The notes under the pieces were generated by a model that made no database searches, was not told the origin of the DNA, and saw nothing but the letters and a program-made list of their open reading frames with translations. From contig CM066728.1 of the NCBI GenBank assembly GCA_033961575.1, positions 178,737,678 through 178,801,677 on the forward strand: a stretch of 64,000 nt of DNA, in the 5' to 3' direction. The stretch's first letter is position 1; every line of letters starts with the position of its first letter. A program made the position numbers and the translations under genes. This stretch comes from Aselliscus stoliczkanus (lineage: Eukaryota > Chordata > Mammalia > Chiroptera > Hipposideridae). This document shows positions 46,251 through 58,815 of this stretch, one piece after another.

Positions 46251-47805
46251 GTTATGAAAGGAAGAGGGTGATGATAGGGAAGGGAGAAGCAGGAATGCTG
46301 TCAGTGTGAAGGAATCAGACAGGATTATGTGGTCAGAGATTTGGCTACATCAGGATTGGTTTTATCTATTTGAAATAACTACGTCCCAGTTCATTTCCAA
46401 TCTCTTTTTAAATCTAGACATACAGTCTCAGCATTTATAGTCATTATACATCATTGTCATTGGACTCATTAAGAACAATATTCTTTCTGCTTGTTTTCTT
46501 TCCTTCAACGTGGTATTTACTAACCATCCCCTCTCAGGGCATGAGGTGCTTTTATTGGTAACATCCAGGGATCTGAAAAAAGAACCTGCTCCATCTTTTT
46601 GCCCCTTTAACCAGACCAAAAGATAAGCCCAGACCCTACCCAGATATTCTAGAACAAAGTTTGTCCAAGAATTTTGATGGTATATCCTCCTCATTTTGAT
46701 TCAACCCCTTCCCCTTTCCCAGGACTTAGTTTAATGTATACCATCCCAAAAGGGACCCCTAACAAAACAATTCATCACTCTGGATCTAAACAAATTTTCT
46801 GGCCTTTTTTATTTTTTCATGGAGCTAGTGTTCAAATGACAGCCTACTTCTAATAGCTTTCCAGCATGGTGACTACACATCCCAAGAGAGCTGTAGACTT
46901 TTGTGAGCTAAAGTTTAAAAAAAGAAAAAAAAAAAACTTTCCAAAGAATGTGATTAATACCACATCCCTAAGCAAGCAATTAGATATCCTGTATCTGACA
47001 CATAGGACTGAAAAATATTAATCTGTAGGCCATGCCCCTTTTGGGGAAGACACTATATTACTTCAGCTGTTTTTTGCTTTAAAGTAGGGCATTGTATCAC
47101 TGTTTATTCTGATTAGAGAAGATCTGGATGCGCCATGGGTCAGAATCCCGGCATAATATGAGATATTCTGTAGCTTTTCTCTTCTTCTTCTTTCTCCTTC
47201 CCGGCTCTTCCAGATTTTATGAGGAATGGTCCCGTATTCTCACCCCAACTCCAAACACTAATCTAGGAGTTAGGACCTGTTTCTTCACTGCTATCCTCTG
47301 CATCCTAGGTGTTTCATCCAGTTGTCAAAGTCAGTAGCAGAAAAATAAGGCTATCTTTTTAAAAACCTGAAGGTCAAATCTATCCATTTATCCTAGATAA
47401 AGGGCAGTTGGGAGAGTGATGAGGCTTGAAATCATTAACGAAGAATTTAGCCACGCGCTTCAGCTGACTGACACTTTTCTCTCATTCCTGAAATGGAGTT
47501 GGAGTAAAAGGCTTCCTCTCAGATGTCCATGGAACTCCCTTTAGTATAATAAATTGCCCAAGCCTTTCCCTCGCCCAACTGTCTAAATGTTGTATCGCAT
47601 GTCATTCTGTCTTCATGAAATCAAGGCATTGTTCCCATTGGGCACTTTTTCCTTTTCTTTCAGTTTGAGTATGTTTTCTCAACCTGGTACTTTTAAGAAC
47701 CATTAAAGAATTATTGCCTCACATCCCCTCTTTTAAAAAAACAAAGGAGTTGTAATTTCCATAAGCACATGTTTTATTTGACGTATTTGCTTTCATACTG
47801 TAAGT

Positions 47806-47930
47806 TGGTGTTTTTCAAAATTTTGTTCTTGGATATCTACATTTGAATTGCCTGAATCTCTGGGCTTGAGCCCAGGAATTTGCATTTTCACAAGCTTCCA
47901 ATTGGTAACTTTGCACATTAAAATATATAA
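47806..47930 (+). mobile_element. hAT MER5-like fragment
   Basis: GTGTTTTTCAAAATTTTGTTC, then GAATTGCCTGAATCTC, GGGCTTGAGCCCAGGAATTTG and CATTTTCACAAGCTTCC follow the order of the small MER5-class hAT elements. Degraded ends. Confidence 0.5.
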
Positions 47931-48441
47931 ATCACCAAGTTGTCAGGAAACTCCATATATGTTTCTGAATGGGTAGAGCTACTTAATTCTTTAACTCTTA
48001 TTTTTCTTAACCAAAGACAGTAGCTTTCATTCCTGTAGCATATGGCATTTATAATTTCTTAGAAGACATTCTCCATTTCTGATCCTACATTTAAAAATCC
48101 ACATAATTTTACCCATTCTATCAGAGAGGTTGGAAATAAAAGAGGGTAAGGGACTAAGTGGCTTGGGATGAGATCCAACTGGAATCGCTAGTTGAGGCAT
48201 TGCTATCCCTTGTTCTTTGGCAACAGAATGGGGAATGTGATGATAGTGATAGAATATACTCGTGCAAGAACCATTCGCTGGTTAAATGGTAAGATAGGCT
48301 GTTGCCTATTCTCTCCCAAAGCAGTCCTTCACACAACCTAAGACCGTCAGTATTATCACACATCCTTGTCCAAAGTTACCAGGGACCCAGAAAGCCCTTC
48401 CCTGTCACACTAGTTCCTCTATTTGCTGTTGTCTCCTGCAG

Positions 48442-48553
48442 ATCCGCAACTCGGGGCCCGCTAACAGTACAGTCCAGTTCATCTTCTATCAGCCCATCAT
48501 CCACCGATGGAGGGAGACGGATTTCTTTCCTTGCTCAGCAACCTGTGGAGGAG
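48442..48553 (+). CDS. ADAMTSL1: ADAMTSL1 exon D: spacer end and TSP1 start
   Basis: A 112-base exon with 37 codons plus one base: IRNSGPANSTVQFIF, then YQPIIHRWRETDFF, then PCSATCGG. The FFYQP/IFYQP motif closes the spacer. WRETDFFPCSATCGGG opens the second thrombospondin type 1 repeat. The segment C-S-A-T-C-G-G-G fits the POFUT2 O-fucosylation consensus. ANST is a further candidate N-glycosylation sequon. The acceptor is TCTCCTGCAG and the donor GTAATG, the weakest donor of the five. An 89-residue frame across this exon is out of phase and spurious. Confidence 0.95.
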
Positions 48554-51500
48554 GTAATGGTGTTCACTTAGCCTAGGAACTGTTGTCTTCTATGAGGCAA
48601 GACTAGGCTATTCTAAGAGTAGAGTTACTTCTGCATGGAAGAAATCGAGTTCTGTGATGGATCAGATCCTTTCCTCTGACTGGGGCCAAATCCTGAAGTC
48701 CTCCTGTAAGGCAGATAACTCAGTCTAGATGCTCCATAGATATGTCTGTCTATAGAGTCCCATTAGAGGAAACAGTCTTTCTTCCTTTCCTTGATTCCAT
48801 GAAAGGCCATTGCAAGAAATATCATAGCTTGGCAATACCGTGGTCTTGAGGCTACTCTGTTCATTTGAAAATAAACCATGCCTCTGGTTGAGGTGAACTT
48901 ATTTATTCAGGAATCAAGTGAAGAGTATTTGTCAAGCCTACTACCTAGTATGATGTTTCCAAAAAGAATGAGAGAATAATTTAATTAAAGAAAGTATATT
49001 ACCAGGAAAAACACCACTGCACTGTAGACTCGGACTCAGTTATTTTTCAGCTTTACCCAATCATCCATGCAGTCAAAGGAATACCACTTGCCTTATTTAT
49101 TCATTAAAACACATCTCTCTTGAAAAGGCACCAAATGATTTTCTCTCTCTGCTCCATCATCTCTATAACATGGACAGCATTTTGTGCCTTCAGAAAAGGT
49201 TCCCCCGCCCCCATTTTCTGCTCTTCATAATTTTTAAAGTTACATAATAATTCTTTGGAATTATTTCATAATTTATTTAGCTATATCCTTATAGAAGATC
49301 ATTTATTTGATTTAAACTCTATTATAATGTAATGAATAATTTAATACCGAAGTATTTTTTTTCCTTTGAAATTATTTCCTTGAAATAAATTCTCAAGAGT
49401 GAGTTTCAAAATTTTTGTGGCTATTGGCATATATTACCAAAATTCTTTCCAGAGGGTAATAAGCAGTCTATGAATATTTCAGTTTTATTTCTAACTGAGC
49501 CAGTATTTGTGGATTATCATTTTTTTAAGTTTTGGTAACTTAATGGATATAAAATTGTCTGTGTGTTCCTTTTTAAATGAGCATATCAAGCAAATTCTAG
49601 CTCCAACTCCCTGGAAGCCTATTAATTGGCTGCTTTAAGTACCTAATCCACACAGGTATCACTAGATTATTTTGACAAGAGAAAAGAAGGATGTTACCTC
49701 AAAATGAAGAAAACTGATTATCCATTAATTTTTCTAAAACAGTTAAGAACATGTGATATAATTCATCTTCAGCTGTCATCTGTGTCTACGTAATATAAAC
49801 AAACCACTCAAAATGAGGTTCTATAGAGCAATATTAGATTTTAGCTTAAAAGCAGTTAGTCAAAACTACATCAAGTGCTTTTACTTAGTTATTAAATAAC
49901 TATTAACTCAACATTTTAAGAATTTCAATAAAATAGTGTTTCCAGTTGCTCTGTGCTGAATAGAAAATCACTGTTTAAAAATAAACTGCCAATTATGTTG
50001 GTGTTTCATGAGAATGTGTTATTTTGATTCACTATTAATGACTAGCCCACAAAGTGGTCTCAAAGGAAAAAAATCAGAGGAAATAATTTTTTCTTCTTTT
50101 CTTTGTAGATGAACACCAGGTTTTGTGAGAAGTACCAATTCAATAATAGGCCAGTTTCATGCAGAGCTGCTGTTAGAGTACAATTTCTGTAACCTTAATA
50201 ATGCCTTGCTATATAATAAGATAATGTTAGATTCGTATATATCTCACCCCTTTGGACATATTTTCTTCACATCTAAGGGAAGACGTAGAACCATCAGGGG
50301 TTTTCAAATGTTTTGAGTCATCAAACCCCTTCTTCAAAGGAAGTCTTTTTTGGAAGCACAGATAAAAGGAATATGTACTGCTCAGAGTGAAATGTGAGGG
50401 ATATGAAAACCAGCCTTCCTTCTACTTTAGGGACTACAGTTTAAAAACTACTTAAGAATAGATCTCTAAATTCCCTTTTATGTTTCTGATTCTAGATTCA
50501 ACTGGTTGACCATTTTGCTAAGTGAAAAGAATTGCTACTCCAAATTCCTTGTGAAACTTTATCTGAAAACATAATCATCTGACCATTTTGGTCATTTATT
50601 TAATTTTTGTTCTAACCTCTCATTTCACATGCTCTAGAATAGCTTCAAATCAACATTTTAAGCTGACAAATTATGATTTTAAAAAAATCATAATCTCAGA
50701 TTTATAATTTACTTAGTGCTTGTGCCCATATTTTACTACATGATAAATTCCTTGAGTAGAAATTGTTTTATGGAAAATTACAAAATGATGAGTTTGTCAT
50801 AAACTTATTGGCTTTTGAGTATAATGTAGCTGAAAAATAAAGCTATATGTACTTGCATAAAATATCATTTTGCTTTTTGATTTTCTTATAAAACAAAAAG
50901 TTAAATGGAACATGTGTTCTTACCTATAACTTTTCATGCTTTTCATCTTTACAGTAAAATTGTTAAAAGTTCTCTTTTTAGATCTTTAATGAACAATTAA
51001 TTTTTGTGGGTGGTCTGAGAACCCAGCCTCAAGAGCTGGGAAATCTGGTTTATAAACTTCTGATTTCCTCAAGTCTTTTGTGAGACTTTTAAGCACTCTA
51101 AATCTGACTGTCTGACATGTATTTGGCAAAAACAATATTCAACCACCTGCCAGGGAGAATATATTTTGGATTTAGTTAGGGCTAGAATGATACAAAAAAA
51201 CTATTTTTTTAAAAAAAATTATGTACATTTATTTTTTACCCCAAGAATGTTAGTCCTCATCAGCACACCACCAGAAATCCACAGGACGATAAAGAGGCAG
51301 GTTAAAAACAAAGGTGAAACACATTATAAATAGAATTAAATATTACTCAGCAACACGATTTTTTTTTAAAGAGGATCCTTTAAACAGGGGAAATTTGTGC
51401 ATGGAAACTAAGACATATTGCCTAGAAACTTAGAGAAATGACAGAGTATTCGAGGTGAAGCAAAAATTGCATAATAGGAGGTATTTTTTTAGTTCATTAG

Positions 51501-52094
51501 GAAAACTTGGGGTTCATAATGGCTACTGTTAAGGCCTTAATGATCCATTTCCTCAGTTTAACCCATTCAGGTTGAATTTAGGGAAAAACAATGTCAGGGA
51601 GCTGGCAGGACCTGATCCTGCACTAGAGTCCATTGTCCACCCATTGACCAAGAGAAGCAGTGTTGGGGTTTATTTATTTGGGAGTTTTTCCTCCCTGGTG
51701 ACCCAGGTATAAGGCAGCCAATTTTGCATCCTTGTATGAGGTGGCCGGTAAATAAATACCAATGATCTCTTTTGGATATACAGAATCTGTATTACACGTT
51801 TAAATTGTACAGAACAAATTAATAAGAATAGTTCTTGCAACAGAGTCTTATCATCTAGATATGCCCTTATGTAGTTCAAGCCCTGTGGTATGATGTAATT
51901 ATTACAATTTGAGTGGGAAAACACAGCATTTGAGACATGCAAAAATTAATGAGCCTTCCGTTTATCTGTCTTTTGTCCTGGAAATGAATGGCACTTGGGG
52001 AAGAATTTCCTTAATGTGAGATAGCCAAAAAGCATAAAGAAACATATTACCTTGATATGTGTGGTTCAACTCGCCTATATGGTTTGATACTCAG
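48554..52094 (+). other. ADAMTSL1: ADAMTSL1 intron, 3.5 kb
   Basis: Phase 1 intron with donor GTAATG and acceptor TTTGATACTCAG. Apart from a probable hAT fragment at 50296-50452, I recognise nothing. It is strongly AT-rich, with many poly-A/T runs. The frames at 50125-50316 and 51670-51942 show no protein family I know. Confidence 0.88.
50296..50452. mobile_element. Small hAT-like element
   Basis: Left CAGGGGTTTTCAAATGTTTT and right CTACAGTTTAAAAACTACT are imperfect inverse sequences of the hAT Charlie/MER20 type. Interior GGAAGTCTTTTTTGGAAGC is non-coding. No target duplication is visible. Confidence 0.45.
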
Positions 52095-52233
52095 GTTACC
52101 AGCTGACCTCTGCGGAGTGTTACGATCTGCGGAGTAATCGTGTGGTTGCGGATCAATACTGCCACTATTACCCGGAGAACATCAAACCCAAGCCCAAACT
52201 CCAGGAGTGCAACTTGGATCCTTGTCCAGCCAG
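52095..52233 (+). CDS. ADAMTSL1: ADAMTSL1 exon E: TSP1 repeat 2 body
   Basis: A 139-base exon that completes a split glycine codon and adds 45 codons plus two bases: YQLTSAECYDLRSNRVV, then ADQYCHYYPENIKPKPKL, then QECNLDPCPA. With exon D it gives a thrombospondin type 1 repeat with the cysteines CSATC, AEC, QYC, QEC and DPC. The residues YCHYYPENIKPKPK are shared with ADAMTSL3 apart from few changes, while LRSNRVVADQ favours ADAMTSL1. The donor is GTCAGT, and it leaves in phase 2, so the next codon (serine in known orthologues) is split. The reading frame continuing to 52576 is intron read-through. Confidence 0.95.
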
Positions 52234-54713
52234 GTCAGTCAAATTGACTGGTTCATATACTATACTAACTCCAAATAAGCTTCTTAAATTAAAATGTTTT
52301 AAATTAAAAATAAATAAATGTTGTGGTCCAGTGTCCATTCCTAATCATGTGTTGTTAGGGCCCACGTCCCTTGTTCTTGCTGTTGTAGGATGCCATCCCA
52401 GGGTCTACAGATTGTCCATTTGTAAAACTACAAGTGAAGTACTCTCAGTCATTCAGTCATTTTCTTGTCTGATTTTTTTTCATTATGGTTACTTGTTTCT
52501 CTCCTTAACAAGGTCCAGGCCAATGGATCTTAACAAATGTGAAGGCACAATGTTCTCAGGATTCTGTCCATTGTAACTCTGTTACCTGGTCGGTGATATG
52601 ATCACCACACACCATATTTCAGGGTCAGAGCTGGCCCATTTTTGGCTGTGGTGGACCACACTGATTAACTAGAATCAAAACCAATCTTAGAACAAGTTTA
52701 CATGTAAACAAACTCAGCCCTTGTTAAAGAGCAAGCAGGATTTATTTCCAATATGCAGTCAGGTTTTTTAAAGGTCTTTTTAATAAGGAGCTTGAAAGAG
52801 ATACTTGATCCTTTCACATACTATTGTTTGCTTTTTGGAAACCATATTTACAGGGTCAAGAATCAGACTAACAAAGGAAATATCTCAGATGAGGAGTAGT
52901 CATAAAAGTGCAGGACAAGAATCTTTTCATGGGTGTAATATTCACCTTTGTAGGTGCAACACTTCCTGTTAAATTGCTCTATTAACTTAGCTTGCTCATC
53001 CTCAACATATGAGAGAGATTATAAGAAAACTCTTCTCCTACAAAACTAATCACAAAGACCAAAAGACAAAGAAGTCTTTCCCAAGGTCCTCTGATTTCTG
53101 AGAATGTCATTTCTCAATGTCATTTTTAAAAAGTACATATGTATTTAAAAAGTGAATACATATGATAAAATAAAAATTTGAATAGTTAAAATGCTACATG
53201 AGCAACGTGACGAAAATCATTCTGTCTGTGAATTGTAAGCAATGCAATTTAGTTTTTGCTTTCTGCTGTTAACTTTTTAAGTTTACTCGTACTCTCTCTG
53301 CCCCATATTCATGAATTCTAAATTCTACATGTGATATGAAATTGCCTATTGCATATACCTAGCTCATAAAAGTGAACTCAGAATGACAGATTTTTATGCA
53401 AGAAACAGAAAGAATAGATATTTTACAATTATATAATTTAGATGAAGTTTAATTTAGCTTTGTATTACACCAAAAAATTATGTATTAAAAATTGTATAGG
53501 GTAGAAAAAAAAACTGAATGAGGTGTCAGAATTTTGCTTGGACGTCTTTATTTTGGAAATATTAAGGGTGTGAAGTATTTCTAGCCAATATAATTGTAAG
53601 TAATGTAATTCAACCCTATTTTAAAATTATTCTACTTATTATAAATCTTTATCCATATCTATACCAGAAAGACCACTGCATGAAAAGGATAGCTATCCCA
53701 ATTCAGACAGGTCAGCTATAGACAGACGTTGAAAGTGTTACACATACTTCCATAAAAAAATGTGTATGTGTTTCTAGGAGAAATGAGGGGTCCACTCCCA
53801 CAAAAGCATAGAGCTTTTCCCCACTGGGAAAAAACTTCAAGGAAGAGATGGCTGTGGAAGAAAGTTGTGAAATAAAAGCATTACATTAACCATCTTAAGA
53901 AAAGGTTTATAATCAGAAAATAATTACTCAGTTTTTTGGCGGGGCTTCTGATTTTTGCCTATCTTCTCTGTTGGAATAATATTTGTAGTCTATTTCTTAT
54001 TATCAAAAAGCAAAAGGGCCTTCCGCATCAAAAGAAGTTTGCCTGTGAAATTTATGCTTTTTCTGCATCTTATGTTGTGTTTTTTTTTTCTTTAAACATC
54101 TAATATAGCACATGTATAAATGTTGGGACAGGTGGCTATTTTAAAAAAGAAAGAAAAGGAGAAAGAAAAAATCAGAGGCAGATGTCAGGAAGCTGCTTTT
54201 TTATTGCAGAGAATTAAACAAAGCTGTAAAAATTAAGATTTAGCAGTAAGAGAGGTTTAAGAGGAATCTCCTTTAGGGAATATAGATATGCTACTCTAAG
54301 CTTAAGATATCTCAGGATTGCTGTGAAATTCATTGAACTCATTTGCATACCTGGGATCAAAGCAACCTTTTGGAATTCCAAGAGAAAATAAGAAGTGATG
54401 GGCTAAGAAAAGAAGATAGACTCTGTAAAACAGGTCTGCCCTCTCATCAGACATAGCAGGATCAAACTCTGAAGGAACTGTTTTCTAGTTACAGATTTAA
54501 TTTTAAAATTAATAGTAAAATCAAGAGTGACACAATGATACTAAACCAATGTCTTGGTGTCCAAAATTAGAAATCCCCAAAAGGGAAAAGATAGACATTC
54601 TTAGTACAGATAAAGTCACATATTTTTGAATTTCAAAAGAAATTCATTGTAGCTAGCCAATGAGATATTTATTGATTTTACATGTCTTAGACTAGTATTT
54701 TTGGCCTATTATA

Positions 54714-54772
54714 TTGGGTTTTTGTGAAGAAAAACAGAAAAAAAAAATGTCATGACTTTTCTGACAACCCAA
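54714..54772. mobile_element. Mariner-derived MITE, degraded left arm
   Basis: Flanked by TA at 54712-54713 and 54773-54774. It starts TTGGGTTTTTGTGAAG and ends CATGACTTTTCTGACAACCCAA, the same right end as the mariner at 11-1305 and the MITE at 60824. At 59 bp its left arm has lost about 20 bases or diverged. Confidence 0.85.
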
Positions 54773-54879
54773 TATATTATTTGAAAGCAAAATCTCATTC
54801 AGATAGTCAAGTGGATTCCCTATCAAGACTGGAAAGACACAGACAGCAAAAAGGGCAGTAAATAATTAAGTCTGTAACC

Positions 54880-54962
54880 CTAGATTTATTATTTAACCCT
54901 TCTGGGCCTCAGTTTTCTCACCTATGAAATGGGAGTGAGATGTTTATGTGTTGCATTAAATT
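54880..54962 (+). repeat. MIR SINE fragment
   Basis: Forward MIR core: ATTTATTATTTAACCCTTCTGGG, CCTCAGTTTTCTCACC, ATGAAATGGGAGTGAG. Confidence 0.75.
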
Positions 54963-55880
54963 AGTGGTTTGCAAACTGTGCCTAGAACTTGTTGTCCCAC
55001 AGAGTTGCTTTATTAAATTTCATTTTATATATTTTGAAGTATCTTCAAACAATAACTCACAAAAAGTATATTCAAACTGTTAAACTAATTTGAACTTATT
55101 TGAGCTGAGCTGAGTTATGAAACTTATTGTAATAAGTGTAAAAATGTTATACTACCAAAGTAAATACGTCTTGCCTTCACTGCTAAGTTCTTCAATTATG
55201 TCAGTTTAACTGAAAAAATAAGTATCCTAAGATTGCAAGGTGAGCTGTAAAAACTGTTCACATTAGCAGCTACTCTGTGATAATGACAATTTTTCATTAC
55301 TACACATCTAAAACCAAAAGAAACTGGACATGAAACCATTAGCCATAAGCCTTCATATCCAGTTTTTCTGTTTACCAAAATAACCTCATTAATTTGGTCT
55401 CATTAACTTGCTTTAAAATAAGTAAATGTTATATATTTGAACTAATGAGCAACATCACTTAATTTCCAGTGCCCACAGATAACTACTGTTAATGTTTGTG
55501 CTATATGTCTTTCATCTTGTCTATACCTCGTAACACAGATGAAATCATACTGTATACAATAGACACATGAAATTCAGTGGCTTGGTCTTCTTGGTTTCTA
55601 CTATTCAAAAGCAAGCTGGAATGTCCATGACATGTAGCATCTTCATGTTTTGCTGAGACAGGAATTTGAGTCCCTTAAAGACAAACAGTTGAGCCTACCT
55701 GGTAGCCAGTAGTTCCATCCAAGAGAGCTTCGTGAATCTCTTCTGGTGTCATTTATGCAGCTTTTTTACAAAGTAATAAAATGCTTTGTTTCCTATTCAA
55801 AAGTGGTCTCAAAAAGTCAGCCAAAACTTAATGCTTATAATGAGAGGTCAGAGAAAGTGAAGTTAAAAATGTATTGGCTT

Positions 55881-55989
55881 GGGCCGTCCCAATGGCGCGG
55901 TGGTTAAGCACTGGTTTGGGATGCCAGCGGCCCGGATTCCAGTCCCACACATGAGGGCCAGTGACACTGCCCTCTACAACAACAACAAA
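55881..55989 (+). mobile_element. Short tRNA-headed SINE
   Basis: Starts GGGCCGTCCCAATGGCGCGG, then TGGTTAAGCACTGG, GATTCCAGTCCCACACATG and CACTGCCCTC with a (CAACAA)n/A tail. A perfect 16-bp duplication AAAAATGTATTGGCTT flanks it at 55865-55880 and 55990-56005. The 71-residue frame over it is a repeat artefact. Confidence 0.93.
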
Positions 55990-57079
55990 AAAAATGTATT
56001 GGCTTTAGCTAAAATTAAAAATGTTTCTCACTGGTGGCATGGAACTACAACATCACAAATACCATCATATGCTCTGTCCACAGTCTGTTTGTAGTCTGGT
56101 GGTAGTCCCAGCTTGGGCATTCCCAGAAGTGCAAAGCCATGCCCCGCTTACATGTCAGGGATCTGCTACATGTTTAACTTGTTTTCTGCTTCATTAATTT
56201 AATACTATAATAGGAACCCTTTCCCATGTAGCTAAGACATTTAGAATCTAATCAAATGTAATGTGCTTGCCATGCTACTGACATAGCTCTGTCTTAAATC
56301 AGGGGGATTTTTTTTTTTAATGCAGTGCCTGCCAGTTTGTGCAATGGTTTATGTCATCTTTGCCTCTTGAGTGAAGGATAAAGGTCTTCATGTGGCCAAA
56401 AAGCCACAACATTATGCCTATGGCTCATCAACAACTAAAAAGGCACAGTTTTAGTTCAGCTAATAAACATCTTATATTTTCAGAGTGGCTTTAATGTCAA
56501 ATAGGCTACATTTGTCCTTCCACATCTCAGCCTATGAGACTGGTAAGACTGTTAAGGTTGTCTGGGGCTAATTTTGCAAGACGTTGTTCTCGAAAAGTTC
56601 AGAGAACCACCTTTTCGGATATTTTTGGCACAGGCTTCTAGTTTTCCCTCCAAAGCAGGACCAAAGGGGGCTTAAGTTGGCAAGGGCTGGATGAGTGAAT
56701 CAAGCTCTCACTCATTGCACTACATTGGTCACAATCATTAGCAAACAAATCTGTTTCTAACTGAGACTGCATCCAGATTCCTCCTACCCTCAGGATTCAG
56801 AGCAACAGTCCTACACAAATGCCCAGGCTTGTATGCCTAAGCAGCAGTGCTTGGGGGAGTTCTAGTGGACGTTTATTGTCCAGCTCCATTTAATTTGACA
56901 GCAAATTGCATAAGTCATCCTGTCCATGGATCCAATTGTGAACAAAATCTCATAATTGAATTCTAAGGCAACTTTAAAGACATAATCTGCCTTGTGAGAG
57001 GCAGGGTGTATAGTGGGCATGTAAAAACCTGGTCACATTAATTTGGTGACTGGCTAGTCCAATGGCAACCCAACCTGAT

Positions 57080-57325
57080 GGGGAGGAGAGCTTGGGAGGA
57101 AAGCAGCGTGGCCTGAGATCGTGGCTCTGCCACTTACTGGATGAGTAGCCTTTGGAAAATTACTTCATCACACTCAGCCTCCATTTTTTCATCCTGTGAA
57201 GCGACGATAATAACAGTACTTATCTCAGAGTTGTCTTGAGGAATAAATGGCATAATACGTTTAAAGAGCTTAGCAGAGTGCCTGACATGATAAGCACTCC
57301 ATAAATGTTATTTGCTGCAACTATT
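57080..57325 (+). repeat. MIR SINE, near full length
   Basis: Forward MIR in full order: CGTGGCTCTGCCACTTACTGG, AAATTACTTCATCACACTC, CTCCATTTTTTCATCC, CAGAGTTGTCTTGAGG, AATAAATGGCATAATACG, AGAGCTTAGCAGAGTGCC, ATAAGCACTCCATAAATG. Confidence 0.9.
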
Positions 57326-57890
57326 ATGACTAAGATCATGGTTATGATTATGTTCATGTTTACCTCAGAGAAACCTCTAAACTCTGGAAATCAGCCTCCT
57401 TCTCCATGAAGGAAAAAGAAAACAACTCGAGAATTATCCATATGGCTCTAAAAAGGTAGTTCTCTATTCCTTGTTTTTACAAGAGACACAAATTCCTAGG
57501 AAATATCTTCATGAAAGAAAATCACATTTATCAGATTTTTAAAGTAGAATGACCAGGAGAAATTAATATAATTAGCATGTCCTGAAATCCCAGGGTGCAG
57601 TTGTCTAATAATCCACCTGAACCAGCTGTAAGAAATTACCATTAATGCACATGGGATTTATGTCATGTTCATCTCCAAAGAAGGAGAACTCAGTGCAATA
57701 ACTAAAAAAATGGTTTTCAATTCAAGTATAATGTTTTCCTAATCACAGAGGTCTTTTTGTTTTATTACAAAGGTAACTGATTTAGAAAAGTAACAGCATC
57801 CTTCTTTTTGATCAACCTCATTTAAATATACTGCTTGAAACAGCTAATGAGTAAGCAATGAGAAAGACCACCATAAAAATTTCATGTTCA

Positions 57891-58034
57891 GGGCCTGCCG
57901 AGTGGCTCAGTTAGTTAAAAGCTCTCTCAAGAGTGTGAGCTGAGCTCTGAGCAACAGCAGTTCGATGCCCAGCCCGAGCTGAGCTGCCAACAGGTGGCAG
58001 GATGGCTCAGCTAAAAAAATTAAAAAAAAACACT
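57891..58034 (+). mobile_element. tRNA-headed SINE, shorter variant
   Basis: Starts GGGCCTGCCGAGTGGCTCAG, then TTAGTTAAAAGCTCTC, GCAGTTCGATGCCCAG and GGTGGCAGGATGGCTCAGC, with an A-rich tail. The duplication AAAAATTTCATGTTCA (57875-57890) / AAAAATCTCATGTTCA (58035-58050) has one mismatch. It has the head and first module of the composite SINE at 19119 but stops early. Confidence 0.85.
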
Positions 58035-58099
58035 AAAAATCTCATGTTCATGCATTATTTATAATAAGAGAAAGCAGAGTTCTGGTGCTTTGATTTTTA

Positions 58100-58230
58100 G
58101 CAAGAGAAAATAACCAATTTTAATACATACATACTCATATGTGTGGGAACTGCACATACGAATACATGAGAGAGAGACCACACATGTACTGAGGTTCCCG
58201 TAGACTTCTATTGCTTTTTAGGGTGCATGG
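58100..58230. repeat. Relative of the repeat at 43205
   Basis: GAGAAAATAACCAATTTTAA, TACATACATACTCATATGTG, GGGAACTGCACATACG and GAGAGAGACCACACATG follow the same order as 43250-43330. Family unknown; the ends are approximate. Confidence 0.45.
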
Positions 58231-58434
58231 TCACACTCTTCCCAAGTTTATAGACATATCACACATCATCAGTCTATCAGCTGGAACTCGGCTCATCACT
58301 AAAAATAATGATCCCGTATTATATTATATTTAAAAGAATCAAGTATAATTATTTATGCAATTCTTTTAATGAACTTGTCAGTTAGTAGAACAGGTATTTA
58401 TCATCATCCTCATTTTTAACCCCAGTCTATCAGT

Positions 58435-58605
58435 TTGACTTTACTAGTTAAATACCTTTTTTACTTCTGTAGTCCTAATTTTTGCCATCTGTAAAATGAG
58501 TCAAAGAGTAGCTGTGAGGAATAAATGTAATAATGCATGTAACGCTTTAGCAAGTTGCCAAGCAATCAACAAAAGTCAGCAATTACTCTTACATTAGTAC
58601 CAAAC
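58435..58605 (+). repeat. MIR SINE fragment
   Basis: Forward MIR tail: TTTTTGCCATCTGTAAAATGAG, GTAGCTGTGAGGAATAAATG, AATGCATGTAACGCTTTAGC. Confidence 0.7.
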
Positions 58606-58614
58606 CTGTAAAAC

Positions 58615-58815
58615 AGCTTGCCCGGTGTTACTTCCATTTGAAGTTTATACAGTGCTTTCACATCCATTGTCTCAGTTCAGGTTTACAATCCCTAGGAGGT
58701 TAGCAGGACAGAGATTATCATCTATATTTATGGATGAAAAATCTGAATCCCAAACTGGGTAAGTGACCTGCCCCAAGTTAAGGTGAGCAAGAGGAAGCTG
58801 GGTGTAAGTGCTTCG
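58615..58815 (-). repeat. MIR-type fragment
   Basis: Reverse-complement MIR order: ATACAGTGCTTTCACATCCATTG, TACAATCCCTAGGAGGTTAGC, GATTATCATCTATATTTATGG, GTAAGTGACCTGCCCCAAG. Confidence 0.7.

Larger units (their letters stand above)
39110..48441 (+). other. ADAMTSL1: ADAMTSL1 intron, 9.3 kb
   Basis: Phase 0 intron with donor GTAAGC and acceptor TCTCCTGCAG. It holds a GT microsatellite, a small Tigger, a long L2, MIR fragments, a short SINE, and a repeat block at 43205-43630 that recurs near 58100. I see nothing recognisable in about 39400-40100, 40290-40440, 41480-42410, 42600-43200, 43640-44090, 44220-44620, 44770-46000, 46260-47800 and 47940-48441. Confidence 0.88.

Noticed and set aside
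48302..48571. 89-residue frame across exon D
   Set aside because: Out of phase with the conserved WRETDFFPCSATCGG reading.
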